Assembly (NCBI GenBank): GCA_003136555.1
Contig: PLEW01000217.1
Span: 188-41,593, forward strand
Source: Planctomycetota bacterium
GTDB lineage: Bacteria > Planctomycetota > UBA11346
DNA length: 41,406 nucleotides
Direction of reading: 5' to 3'
The position numbers were made by a program, and so were the translations under genes. How positions within the stretch are numbered: position 1 is the first letter of the stretch; the number at the start of each line of letters is the position of its first letter. The notes beneath the pieces were generated by a model, which worked only from the letters and a program-made list of their open reading frames with translations, did not search any database and was not told the origin of the DNA. Below, one piece after another: positions 1-9,515 of this stretch.

Positions 1-204
1 CAGCTGGCGCAGATCCCGTCGACCTGCAAGAGCCTCGAGGAGGCGATCGCGACCATGGAAGAGGACAAGGCCTGGCTGACCGCGGGCGATGTCTTCACCG
101 AGGACATGCTCGAGGCCTATGTGGCCTACAAGCGCGAAGCCGAGATCGAGCCGCTGAAGCTCCGCCCGAATCCCTACGAGTTCTACCTCTATTACGACGC
201 CTGA
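1..204 (+). CDS. glnA: Glutamine synthetase type I, C-terminal end (partial, starts before window)
   Basis: Frame 1 reads QLAQIPSTCKSLEEAIATMEEDKAWLTAGDVFTEDMLEAYVAYKREAEIEPLKLRPNPYEFYLYYDA*, a typical GS C-terminus (FT.D.+E.Y..+K..E......PHP.EF.LYY); stop TGA at 202-204. Confidence 0.88.
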   Translation, partial: QLAQIPSTCKSLEEAIATMEEDKAWLTAGDVFTEDMLEAYVAYKREAEIEPLKLRPNPYEFYLYYDA

Positions 205-231
205 GCGGCGCGTACGGTCATGGACCGCGAG

Positions 232-258
232 AAAACCCGGAGCAATCCGGGTTTTTTT
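232..258 (+). terminator. Rho-independent terminator downstream of glnA
   Basis: Perfect 10-bp stem AAAACCCGGA / TCCGGGTTTT with GCAA tetraloop followed by a T tract. Confidence 0.93.
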
Positions 259-492
259 GTAGGATGACGGGAGGTGGGAAGGGGGTCGTGCAACCAAGCG
301 GTCCATTCGCGGGCGTTGGCGTTCCGGCCATTCCCGTCCCGCGGGCCAAGGCCGAAGGCAGCCCTCCCTGCATCATGGCGGTGTGGGTGCCCTGGCCCCT
401 CAGCAGCATGGCCAACCGTTCAGCCACGCCATCCTCTGGCGTTGCCTCCACCAGGCCCATCCCATAGTACAACGGCAGACAGGATACGGCTC

Positions 493-837
493 ATGATCCC
501 GCATTACTACAAAGGACTCCTGATCGCCACGGCTTTGCTGCTGGGCCTGACCTACTATCTCGGTCTGGTGCACGGCTATGATCGCGGCAGCGCTGACGGC
601 GGCCTGCTGTTCAGCAAGTATGATCGTGCCACCCGGGGCATCGCGACGATCTCTGCCGCGCCCGGTGGCGAAGCGGTCGCGACCGCGAACGCAGCGCTCG
701 GCATCCAGGCGATCGAGGAGGAGAACAAGGCGGGATTTGTGGGCTACCTGCTCGACTGGCGGAGAAAGCCGATTCTCGAGCTCGGTGAGCAATTCGACCA
801 GATGTATCGCTCATCGGGAGCCGCCGAGCGGAAATAG
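493..837 (+). CDS. Small membrane-anchored hypothetical protein
   Basis: ATG at 493 inside ORF 274-837: MIPHYYKGLLIATALLLGLTYYLGLVHGYDRG..., one N-terminal hydrophobic helix; no family recognised. Confidence 0.55.
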   Translation: MIPHYYKGLLIATALLLGLTYYLGLVHGYDRGSADGGLLFSKYDRATRGIATISAAPGGEAVATANAALGIQAIEEENKAGFVGYLLDWRRKPILELGEQFDQMYRSSGAAERK

Positions 838-1320
838 GACCATGGCACGGAGCTGCGTCACCCGCCTCAGAGAAGCCGCCGAGATGATCGGGGACGTCCC
901 ACGCTTGGCACGAGCGACGTTGCAGCTATCGCATGCGCGACCAGCTACCGCAAGCATTGGGACCGTGGCGCCCATCACCCAGTAAGGCCGGCACGGAGCG
1001 GGACGTCCTGCAGGCAGCAGGACCTTCAGGCAGCACCCACATGGGTGAGCGGTATCATCTGAAACGATGACCACGCTCTGACCGTTGAGCGCACTCGAGC
1101 AAGGATGCTCCATGATGAGGCGATCACCACCACTGGGCACGGGCATGGTCCTGTGCTTGCAGCCACCCAGCTGCGGCAATCCATCCGACGACTGCCACGG
1201 GCTCACGGTGGAGCAGATGGCAGGCTGCTGCAGGCGCAGCGGCCGTATCGGATGCGCCGAGGCGCCATCCTCGCGTCGGCGCATCCGCGCCTGCCCCCCG
1301 CGACGAGCTGGAGCGTGGTG

Positions 1321-1788
1321 ATGACCACTCCGCGCATACTCATTGTCGATGACAGCGCCGGCGACCGGGAGCTGTTCACCGAGGCCTTCCACAGCGAAGC
1401 GCCGACCCTAGCCGTCCATTCGGTCCCGAATGTGCAGCAGGCGGTTGGCGAACTCCAGGTGGCTCATTTCGCCCAGCGCTCGTTCAGCGTCCTGCTGCTC
1501 GATGCGATGATGGATGGCGAATTCCCAAGCGAGCTCTTGCGCTTCATCCGCGCCAATCCCACCCATCAGCAGCTGCACGTGGCCGTCATATCGACCGCGA
1601 TCTCGCCGCAGGTCACCCAGGAGTATCGGCGCTTCGGCGTCGAACACTTCGTCACCAAGCCCAGTTCCTGGCAGGAATTCCTGGCCTTCGCACGCGTCAT
1701 CCAGACCACCTTCCTCCAGACCGGACAGCAATCCCCATGGGGGGTGCTGGCGATCGGAGCACCCGGGGATGCGCACGGTCGCCGATGA
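1321..1788 (+). CDS. Stand-alone response regulator receiver-domain protein
   Basis: RILIVDDSAGDREL...VLLLDAMMDG...VISTA...GVEHFVTKPSSWQEF: acidic pair, phospho-Asp, T and K of the REC fold; no output domain. Confidence 0.85.
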   Translation: MTTPRILIVDDSAGDRELFTEAFHSEAPTLAVHSVPNVQQAVGELQVAHFAQRSFSVLLLDAMMDGEFPSELLRFIRANPTHQQLHVAVISTAISPQVTQEYRRFGVEHFVTKPSSWQEFLAFARVIQTTFLQTGQQSPWGVLAIGAPGDAHGRR

Positions 1789-1841
1789 GGGTCTGACGAG
1801 CGGGCGCAGTGGCTTGGACCAAAGCCCGGGGACGATGCCGG

Positions 1842-2612
1842 TCAGTTGGCGACTGGGATGGTCACGTCAACCGACATCGAGTCGTTGGTGTAATCCTGCT
1901 CGAGGATGACATCGCCGGGGTTGATCACCACCGTGTATTCATGCAATCCGGCGGTTGCGGCCGGTATCACCGCGTCAACGCCGACGCTGGCGTTGGCGGC
2001 GATGCTGGTGACGGTGCCGCTGGCCAGGATGGTAAGGCCTTCGAGCACTTGGTAACCGACATTGACGGCGGTGGTGCCATTGCCCGAGGTGTCGGTATTC
2101 AGGATGGAGAAGCTGACCGTGATCGGCGTGGTCGTGGTCGGATTGGCGGGCGTCAGGGAGGGTGGGACGTCGATCGAGAGATCGAAGTCGGCGAAGGTCA
2201 GGGTCAGCGAGGAAAAATTGCTGGCGGTGTCGCGTTGCAGCAGGAGGTTCGAGGGATCGATATCGGCGGTGTAGATGTGCGTTCCCCCGCCAGCGGGAGC
2301 GGGAACGGCGCTGGAGATCAGGGGCGTGATCCCACCCCCGGGGATGGAACCGATCGTTCCGGAGGCGACCACGGCGTTCAAATCGCCGTCCAGGAAGATG
2401 ATCCAGGGCACGTTGTTGATCGCGCTCTCGGCCAGGCTCTGAATGGAGAAGCTCAGGGTAACGCCATCATTCAGGCCAGGCGTCAGGTCGGATGAGGTCA
2501 ACTGCGTGGCGTATTGGAGCACCGGCCCATCGGTTGGATGGGGGTTGGTATAGCAGCCGGTCAACAGGCTCAGCACGAGCAGCATCGACGACAAGGAAGA
2601 CAAGGAGCGCAT
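1842..2612 (-). CDS. Secreted lipoprotein with CARDB-like Ig repeats
   Basis: MRSLSSLSSMLLVLSLLTGC lipobox; two repeats ending in HIYTADIDPSNLLLQRDTASN and HEYTVVINPGDVILEQDYTND (CARDB-like pattern). Confidence 0.72.
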   Translation of the reverse strand: MRSLSSLSSMLLVLSLLTGCYTNPHPTDGPVLQYATQLTSSDLTPGLNDGVTLSFSIQSLAESAINNVPWIIFLDGDLNAVVASGTIGSIPGGGITPLISSAVPAPAGGGTHIYTADIDPSNLLLQRDTASNFSSLTLTFADFDLSIDVPPSLTPANPTTTTPITVSFSILNTDTSGNGTTAVNVGYQVLEGLTILASGTVTSIAANASVGVDAVIPAATAGLHEYTVVINPGDVILEQDYTNDSMSVDVTIPVAN

Positions 2613-2736
2613 AGGGCAGGGGGCCTTGGTGAGGGGGGCTGATTGCAGCATGATCCACCCCCTGATGCAAGCGATACGACCGATTCAGGCTGTCGACGGC
2701 CGCGCGGTGAGGGGATGACAGCCAGTCCAGCACCTT

Positions 2737-2761
2737 GCACCCAAGGGTGCCGTTGGCACCC
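2737..2761. promoter_or_regulatory. Competing inverted repeats in divergent intergenic region
   Basis: GCACCC-AA-GGGTGCC-GTT-GGCACCC: the central arm is complementary to both flanking arms. Confidence 0.4.
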
Positions 2762-2820
2762 TGCGACGTGCCAGCAGGGCAGCTGGCGGGCCCGCTCCGG
2801 TATCCACGATGCAGGATCCT

Positions 2821-3480
2821 ATGTCCCGCTCAGAGATCATGGTGCTGGCGCTGTCGCTCGGCGGCATCTGCCTCTTGCCGGCCGAGGACATCGACGTCAA
2901 CGACCTGAGGCTGAAGGCCGGCATCCTGTCGGACGCCTACAAGCAGGCGGCGCCCACGGTGGATTCCGCGGCGCCCACCTATACCACCTCCCTGGCCACC
3001 AATGCCGATTCCAATGGCCGGATCGAGCTGGAATGGTGCCATATCGCCTTCGGCGATGGTGGCGGCCTGGTGCTCGGGGTGGACCTCGCGCTCAACCGCG
3101 CCCACTTCACCAACAGCGACCATAACACCACCCTGTGGTCGCCCGTCGCCGATGGCGTGATGGGGTATGCCCTGCGCTTGGGCGACATCCTCCATGCAGA
3201 GGCGACGCTGTTCGGCGGCGAGGGACGCGCCAGCGAGGATGGTCTGGGGTTCAACGCCCTGCGCCACGGCTCGGCTTATTATGAATATGGCGGACGCATC
3301 GCCCTGTACGGCACCTTCGCCTCGGCCTACCAGGTCGGGATCGAGGTGCCCTACCGCTTCACCAAGACGAGCGCGACCTCGAGCTACGTCGGCTCCGACG
3401 GCAACTGGGAGACCGTCACCGATACCAGGCGCAGCGTCGGCGGCTTCGCCTGCCTGCTCGTCCTGGGGACGCGCTTCTGA
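2821..3480 (+). CDS. Putative outer-membrane beta-barrel protein
   Basis: Signal-like N-terminus MSRSEIMVLALSLGGICLLPAED, alternating strand pattern, C-terminal ...LLVLGTRF ending in Phe. Confidence 0.6.
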   Translation: MSRSEIMVLALSLGGICLLPAEDIDVNDLRLKAGILSDAYKQAAPTVDSAAPTYTTSLATNADSNGRIELEWCHIAFGDGGGLVLGVDLALNRAHFTNSDHNTTLWSPVADGVMGYALRLGDILHAEATLFGGEGRASEDGLGFNALRHGSAYYEYGGRIALYGTFASAYQVGIEVPYRFTKTSATSSYVGSDGNWETVTDTRRSVGGFACLLVLGTRF

Positions 3481-3575
3481 TCCTCACCCGCTCGCCGGCG
3501 ACGGAGATCACAGCCGTTCCTGCCGGCATGGCGGGCTATGATTGTGGCGCTGGCTTTGCCGACTAGCCTGCCGGC

Positions 3576-4979
3576 ATGAAGACCTCCTTCGACCTGATCG
3601 TCATCGGGAGCGGACCGGCGGGCGAAAGCGGTGCTGCCGAGGCGGCACGGATGGGCAAGATGGTGGCGCTGATCGATAGCCGCATCGATCTGGGCGGCAA
3701 CTGCTGCCATACCGGAACCCTGCCATCGAAGACCCTGCGCGAAAGCAGCCTGGCGCTGTCGCATGCCATCGATCACGCCTTCCTCCCGCCGATCAGCATC
3801 CATGACGATCATCCGATCACCATGCAGGATTTCACCTACCGGGTCCGCTATGTGATCTCGCGCGAGGCGGCGCGCATGCGCAGCCTGATGGAGCGCGCAG
3901 GAGTGCAGGTCTTCAATGGCACGGCCCGCTTCCTCGATGACCATACGGTCGAACTCGGCGGGGGCACGACAGAGGCGCTCCGGCTCACCAGCGACCACCT
4001 GCTGATCGCCTGCGGCAGCCGGCCGCTGCGGCCTGCCACCATCCCCTTCGATGGCAAGCAGGTGTTCGACAGCGACGAGATCCTCACCTTGGAGCGCCTG
4101 CCCAAGAGCCTGATCGTCGTCGGCGGAGGGGTGATCGGCAGCGAGTACGCGACCATCTTCAGCAACCTCAGCATCCCGGTCCAGCTGGTCGAGGGCAAGA
4201 ACGTCCATCTGCCATTCATCGACCAGGAGATCATCGCCTTCCTCCATCGCGAGATCGCCAAGCGCCCCCTGACCCTCGAGCTGGGGGTAGCCATCAGCAG
4301 CGTCGCCCTCAAGGACGGCCAGGCACAGGTGGTCCTGGCGAACGGGCGCACGCTCACCGCCGAAGCGGTCCTGTATGCCAGCGGCCGGACCTCCAACGCC
4401 GACCGCCTCGACATCGCCAAGGCCGGCGTGGCCTGCGATCAGCGCAGCACCATCAAGGTCGACAAGGATTACCACACCAATGTGCCGCATATCGCCGCCG
4501 CCGGTGACGTGATCGGCTTCCCGGCGCTGGCCGCCACCAGCTGGGACCAGGGTCGCGCCGCGGTGCGCGAGCTGTTCGGCAAGGAGGGCACCGATCCGCA
4601 GAAGATCCTGCCCTATGGCATCTACACCATCCCCGAGATCAGCACCGTCGGCGTGAGCGAATCCGAGGCGCGGGCTGCCGGGACGGCGGTGGTGGTGGGC
4701 CGATGCGAGATCGGCAACACCGCGCGGGGCATCATCAGCGGCGACAACGGCCTGCTGAAGCTGGTCTTCGATCGCGCATCTCGACTGCTGCTGGGCGCGC
4801 ACTGCATCGGCGCACGTGCCACCGACATCATCCACATCACCATGATGTGCATCCGGCTGCGCGGGACCATTACCGACCTCACCGATTCGGTGTTCAACTA
4901 CCCGACCGTCAGCGATGCGATCAAGAGCGCCGCGCTCGATGCCCTGTGGCAGCTGGATGCCAAGGGACAGGACGGATGA
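3576..4979 (+). CDS. sthA: Soluble pyridine nucleotide transhydrogenase (Si-specific NAD(P)+ transhydrogenase)
   Basis: DLIVIGSGPAGESGAAEAARMGKMVALID, GGNCCHTGTLPSKTLRES, VVGGGVIGSEYATIF, AAGDVIGFPALAATSWDQGR; the position of the second redox Cys in lipoamide dehydrogenases is Thr, as in SthA. Confidence 0.87.
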   Translation: MKTSFDLIVIGSGPAGESGAAEAARMGKMVALIDSRIDLGGNCCHTGTLPSKTLRESSLALSHAIDHAFLPPISIHDDHPITMQDFTYRVRYVISREAARMRSLMERAGVQVFNGTARFLDDHTVELGGGTTEALRLTSDHLLIACGSRPLRPATIPFDGKQVFDSDEILTLERLPKSLIVVGGGVIGSEYATIFSNLSIPVQLVEGKNVHLPFIDQEIIAFLHREIAKRPLTLELGVAISSVALKDGQAQVVLANGRTLTAEAVLYASGRTSNADRLDIAKAGVACDQRSTIKVDKDYHTNVPHIAAAGDVIGFPALAATSWDQGRAAVRELFGKEGTDPQKILPYGIYTIPEISTVGVSESEARAAGTAVVVGRCEIGNTARGIISGDNGLLKLVFDRASRLLLGAHCIGARATDIIHITMMCIRLRGTITDLTDSVFNYPTVSDAIKSAALDALWQLDAKGQDG

Positions 4980-4998
4980 GCAGGCTGAGCGTGCGCGG

Positions 4999-6315
4999 AT
5001 GCCGGTGAGCGAGCTTCCACCCCACACGCCCGCGGCTGACGCTCCGGTACGCACCCCCGCATCTGGGCGGCTCTATCTCCTGGTGCTGATCGGGATGGTC
5101 GTCGGCGGGCTGCTCGGTGCGCTGCATCCCGAGGCTGGCGTGGCGTTGAAGCCGGTCGCCGACGGCTTCATCAGCCTGATCAAGATGGTCATCACGCCGG
5201 TGATCTTCTGCTCGGTGGTGCTCGGCATCGCGGTGATGGGCGATCTGCGCAAGCTCGGACGGGTTGGCGCCAAGGCGCTGATCTACTTCGAGGTGGTCTC
5301 GAGCATCGCGCTGTGCATCGGCCTGACGCTGGCCAATGTCATCAAGCCCGGTGCGGGCATGCATGCGGACCGTCATGCCCTCGACACCGCCAGGACGGCG
5401 GAGTACGTCAGCAAGGCGCATGGCCAGAGCATCGCCGAGCATCTGCTCGGCATCATCCCCAAGACCTTCTTCGGCGCCTTCACCGCCGACGGCAGCATCC
5501 TCCAGGTGCTGCTGATCGCCATCCTCTTCGGCATCGCCTTGGCCGGTCTGGGCGAACGGGGACGCGCGGTGACGACCTTCCTCGAGAGCGCCAATCTGGC
5601 CTTCTTCGCCGTCATCCGCCTGGTGCTGATGCTCGCCCCCCTGGGGGCAGGGGCGGCGATGGCGGTGACCATGGGCACATTCGGACTCGAGGCGCTCAAG
5701 CCGCTGGCCTTGCTGATCGGCACCTTCTACCTGACCTGCCTGGTGTTCATACTCGTGGTCCTGGGTGCGATCGGCTGGATGTGCAAGGTCAACATCGTGC
5801 GCTTCATCATCTACATCAGGGACGAGGTGATGACCGTGCTCGCCACCTCGTCATCGGAATCGGCCCTGATGCCGCTGATGGTCAAGCTGGAGCGGCTCGG
5901 CTGCCCACGCAGCGTGGTCGGCGTGGTGGTGCCGACCGGCTATTCCTTCAATCTCGACGGCACCAACATCTACCTCACCCTCGCCTCGCTGTTCGTCGCC
6001 CAGGCGCTGGGCATCGAGCTGACCCTGGGCGAGCAGCTCACCCTCCTGGGCGTGGCGATGCTCACCAGCAAGGGGGCTGCGGGCGTCACCGGATCCGGCT
6101 TCGTCACCCTCGCCGCCACCTTGACGGTGGTGCCGAGCATACCGGTGGAGGGGCTCGCGCTCATCCTCGGCGTCGATCGCTTCATGAGCGAGGCGCGAGC
6201 GGTCACCAACCACATCGGCAATGGCATGGCCACCCTGGTGGTCTCGGCCTGGGAAGGGGAGCTCGACACCGCGCGGCTCGCCGCCGAGCTCAGCGGACGC
6301 TCAGCGCCTGCATGA
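4999..6315 (+). CDS. Dicarboxylate/amino acid:cation symporter (DctA/GltP family)
   Basis: MVITPVIFCSVVLGIAVMGD, TSSSESALMPLM, PTGYSFNLDGTNIYLTLASLFVAQA, LTSKGAAGVTGSGFVTLAAT, GVDRFMSEARAVTNHIGNGMATLVVS. Confidence 0.93.
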   Translation: MPVSELPPHTPAADAPVRTPASGRLYLLVLIGMVVGGLLGALHPEAGVALKPVADGFISLIKMVITPVIFCSVVLGIAVMGDLRKLGRVGAKALIYFEVVSSIALCIGLTLANVIKPGAGMHADRHALDTARTAEYVSKAHGQSIAEHLLGIIPKTFFGAFTADGSILQVLLIAILFGIALAGLGERGRAVTTFLESANLAFFAVIRLVLMLAPLGAGAAMAVTMGTFGLEALKPLALLIGTFYLTCLVFILVVLGAIGWMCKVNIVRFIIYIRDEVMTVLATSSSESALMPLMVKLERLGCPRSVVGVVVPTGYSFNLDGTNIYLTLASLFVAQALGIELTLGEQLTLLGVAMLTSKGAAGVTGSGFVTLAATLTVVPSIPVEGLALILGVDRFMSEARAVTNHIGNGMATLVVSAWEGELDTARLAAELSGRSAPA

Positions 6316-6390
6316 CGTGGCGGGCTGCCGTCCCCATCCGGCCAGCCAGCCGCCCATGGGGGCGCAGGCCGTCGGGGGGCGTGCCAACCG

Positions 6391-9141
6391 CTATTTGATC
6401 GTGTCGGACTTCAGATAGGCGACGATGTCGGCGAGCGACTGCGGGGTGAGTCCCATCATCTCGGCGCTGAACATCAGCGAGCGCTTCATCTTGGTCAGCG
6501 ACTTGATCTTGGACCTGGGCACGGTCTGGACGATGCCGCCGATGGACTTGATGATCACCGGATCGCCGCTCTGGATGACGATGCCGTCGATGATGGTGCC
6601 GTCGGCGGCGACGAGGTGGCTGGCATCATAGCCGAGGGCGATGTCGGCCGAGGGGTTGATGATGGAGTCGAGGATGACCTCCGCCGGCTGGGTGCGCCCG
6701 AAGTAGGTGAGATCGGGTCCGAGCTCGCCGCCCTGGTTGCCGATGTGGTGGCAGGTGTAGCAGATCTGCACCGCGGCGTGGCCGCGCTCGACATCGCCGG
6801 CCATCTGCTTGATCTCGGGGATCGGCGGCAGCTTGGACGGCCCGGGCGGCGGCTCGGGGCTGATGGTGGCGATGAGCTTGACGGTGTCGGGATCGTAGAG
6901 CCCGCTGGCCTTCATCTGGCCCGCGAGGTCGAAATCCTTCCAGTCGTTGTTCTTGCGGTTGAACAGCCACCAGGTGGCCTGGGCCACGAAGGGGAAGTCC
7001 TTGGTCAGGGCGATCTCGACCATCGCCTTGGACGCCTCGGCGGTCTTGATGAAGGCGATGGCATCCATCGCCAATCTGCGCTGGGCGGCTTTGACCTGGG
7101 GATCGAGCGCGCGCGACTTGAGGTCGGCGACCGCATCCGGTGAGCCGAGCCGCCAGGCGATGCGCGCGAAGGCGTCGCTCCACGCCGAAGGCGAGGAGCC
7201 GAGGACGGCCGAGACCGCAGCGTAGACCTCGCGCTCCTTGCCCTGGCTGCCGATGCCGAAGGCCTCGAGGTAGGCGCGGTCGACGCCATCGTACTGGCGG
7301 GCGATCTGCACCAGGATGTCCTTGCTGTCGGCGACCGGGACGTCACGCATGGAGAGCGCGACCTCGCGGCGCACCAGCGGCGATGGGTCGTTGGCCATGC
7401 GCTTGGCCATGGCCAGGACGTCGTGATTGGCGCGGCGCAGGGCGCGATAGGCGACCATGCGCTTGATGTCGCTGGTGTCGGCGAGCACCGGGATGACCTG
7501 TGCCACCCCGGCATCGCCGAGCTGGGCGAGCAGCCACAGCGCGCGCGCGGCGAGGTAGGGATTCTCGTCCTTGAGCAGGGCGCTGACCGCCGGCACCGCC
7601 TTGTCGCCCTGGGCCTTGAGGTGGATGAAGCCGGAAAAGCGCACGTTCACCGCCGGACTGGATAGCGCCTGGATCGCCCCCGCGATGGTGCTGAGGTCGA
7701 TCTTGGGCACCGTCAGCTTGACCCCCTTGGGGGCGATGCGGTAGATCGCGCCCGACCACGACTTGTCGAGGGTCTGGTGGCCGCCCACGCGGGCATCGAA
7801 CCAGTCGGCGACATAGATCGCGCCATCGGGTCCGACCACCACGTCGGAGGGGCGGAACTTGGTCTTCAGATCATCATTGGGCTTGCCGCCGGTGAAGTCG
7901 GAGCCGGCAAACACCTTCTCGGTGTTGGTGGTGAGGAAATCGAAGCGCTCGAGCTTGAAGCCGGCGCCATCGGGCTTGGGGAAGTAGCCGAACACCACAT
8001 TGCGCCCGGCCTCGCAGGCGAGCAGCAGGCCGCGCCACTTGTCGCCCATCGCGCCATTCTCCACGAACGCCACTCCGGTCGGCGATCCGCCGCCGTAGAC
8101 GTCGCCCGCCGGCATGGTGCCGGGATCGTCCTGCCGCCACTCGGCGACCTGGGTGCTCTGGCCCGGGCGCTTGTCGGCGCCCCACGAGCGCTTGCCGTCA
8201 GGCGAGTTGAAGCCGGCACTGCCGAACTCCATCACCGCCGACACCCGGCAGGCGGGCGGGTCGTCGTTGTCGCTCTGGAAGACATCGCCGTAGGAGTTGA
8301 CGGTCTGCTCGTAGGAGTTGCGGTAGTTGAAGCCGATGATGGCGGCATTGGTGCCGTCGGGGTTCATGCGCGCGGTGAAGCCGCCGACGTAGACGTGGCC
8401 ATCGTCGCTGGCCATGCCCGCGATCGCCGCCGGATTGATCGCCGACTTGCTCATGTCGTAGTGGCTGCCGATGCGGAAGGTCTTGCCCGAGCGGTCGGTG
8501 AACTGCGCGCCGGTGTTGCCCTGGTTGAGGTACCACAGGCCGTCAGGGCCGGCGGTCAGCTTGTGCAGGCTGTGGTCATGGTTCCAGCCGTTGAAGCCGG
8601 TGAGCAGGACCTCGCGCTTGTCGACCGAGGGATCGAAGACGTGGGTGTGATTGACGTCGGTGTAGACCAGCAGGTCGGGCGGCTGCGAGACCACCACCTG
8701 GTCGCCGAGCACAGCGATGCCGAGCGGCGCGACCAGGTCCTTCTCCTGGACGAACACCGTGCTCTTGTCGGCCTTCCCGGCACCCTTGGTGTCCTCGAGC
8801 ACGACGATGCGGTCTCCGGCGATGCGGCGGCCGGACAGGCTGCGGTAATTGACCCCTTCGGCCACCCACACCCGGCCATCGATATCGATGTCGATGTTGG
8901 TCGGATTGTAGAGCAGCGGCGATGTCGCCCACAGGGTGACCTCGAGCCCTTCGGGAAGGCTGAACAGCGATTCGGGGACGAAGGTCGGGCCATCGATGAT
9001 CGGCTCGTGCGGCACGTCCTTCGGTGCATCGGCGGCGCTGGCCGGGGGAGCAGCCATCACAGCGAGGGTAGCGACCAGGCCGATGCCGAGCAGGCGCGTC
9101 AGCGGGTTGGAAGGGCAGGCGGAGGAGGCGGTGATGATCAT
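6391..9141 (-). CDS. PVC-type heme-binding CxxCH protein with membrane-bound dehydrogenase-like beta-propeller and HEAT repeats
   Basis: N-terminal signal; FSLPEGLEVTLWATSPLLYNPTNIDIDIDGRVWVAEGVNYR; HEAT-like middle; C-terminal CYTCHHIGNQGGELGPDLTYFGR and HLVAADGTIIDGIV. Confidence 0.88.
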   Translation of the reverse strand: MIITASSACPSNPLTRLLGIGLVATLAVMAAPPASAADAPKDVPHEPIIDGPTFVPESLFSLPEGLEVTLWATSPLLYNPTNIDIDIDGRVWVAEGVNYRSLSGRRIAGDRIVVLEDTKGAGKADKSTVFVQEKDLVAPLGIAVLGDQVVVSQPPDLLVYTDVNHTHVFDPSVDKREVLLTGFNGWNHDHSLHKLTAGPDGLWYLNQGNTGAQFTDRSGKTFRIGSHYDMSKSAINPAAIAGMASDDGHVYVGGFTARMNPDGTNAAIIGFNYRNSYEQTVNSYGDVFQSDNDDPPACRVSAVMEFGSAGFNSPDGKRSWGADKRPGQSTQVAEWRQDDPGTMPAGDVYGGGSPTGVAFVENGAMGDKWRGLLLACEAGRNVVFGYFPKPDGAGFKLERFDFLTTNTEKVFAGSDFTGGKPNDDLKTKFRPSDVVVGPDGAIYVADWFDARVGGHQTLDKSWSGAIYRIAPKGVKLTVPKIDLSTIAGAIQALSSPAVNVRFSGFIHLKAQGDKAVPAVSALLKDENPYLAARALWLLAQLGDAGVAQVIPVLADTSDIKRMVAYRALRRANHDVLAMAKRMANDPSPLVRREVALSMRDVPVADSKDILVQIARQYDGVDRAYLEAFGIGSQGKEREVYAAVSAVLGSSPSAWSDAFARIAWRLGSPDAVADLKSRALDPQVKAAQRRLAMDAIAFIKTAEASKAMVEIALTKDFPFVAQATWWLFNRKNNDWKDFDLAGQMKASGLYDPDTVKLIATISPEPPPGPSKLPPIPEIKQMAGDVERGHAAVQICYTCHHIGNQGGELGPDLTYFGRTQPAEVILDSIINPSADIALGYDASHLVAADGTIIDGIVIQSGDPVIIKSIGGIVQTVPRSKIKSLTKMKRSLMFSAEMMGLTPQSLADIVAYLKSDTIK

Positions 9142-9515
9142 CGGTGTGGTATCCGTGCGGCTGGTGCCTGGCTCAGGAGGGGGTGGCTCCCTGCGGAACC
9201 CAGGCGTGGAATGGATGCCGCCTGCAGGCGGGGTGGAGGGCGCGGCTGGCGGGTGGGCATTGCATGGGCTTGGCATGCACCCGCAAGGGCCAAGTCGCGG
9301 GCAGGACAGGCGGTGAGCTAGCCATTACCCGGTTCCGGGGGCCGGCGTTGTCACCATCGGCAGCGGGCCTCGGCGGCCCGACCGGGGCGCCTCACCGCAG
9401 GACCTTGCCCGGCATGCGCTACGGCGATGATCGTCAGCGTCATGACCATGCACTGCTCCGCCCATCACCGCGTGCGCCGACCTGCAGGCTCGTGCCAACC
9501 GGCAGCTGGGGGGCG

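Noticed and set aside
3700-3760. Dihydrolipoamide dehydrogenase or mercuric reductase for the 3576-4979 product
   Set aside because: Motif GGNCCHTGTLPSK lacks the second Cys of the CxxxxC redox disulfide, fitting SthA-type transhydrogenase.
3384-5054. 556 aa minus-strand ORF over sthA
   Set aside because: Shadow ORF of sthA caused by GC-rich third positions.
6316-6390. Bidirectional terminator between symporter and cytochrome gene
   Set aside because: GC-rich convergent gap, but no clear stem followed by a T tract could be supported.
7777-9321. 514 aa + strand ORF over PVC-type cytochrome gene
   Set aside because: Shadow ORF; the minus-strand protein is a clear family member.
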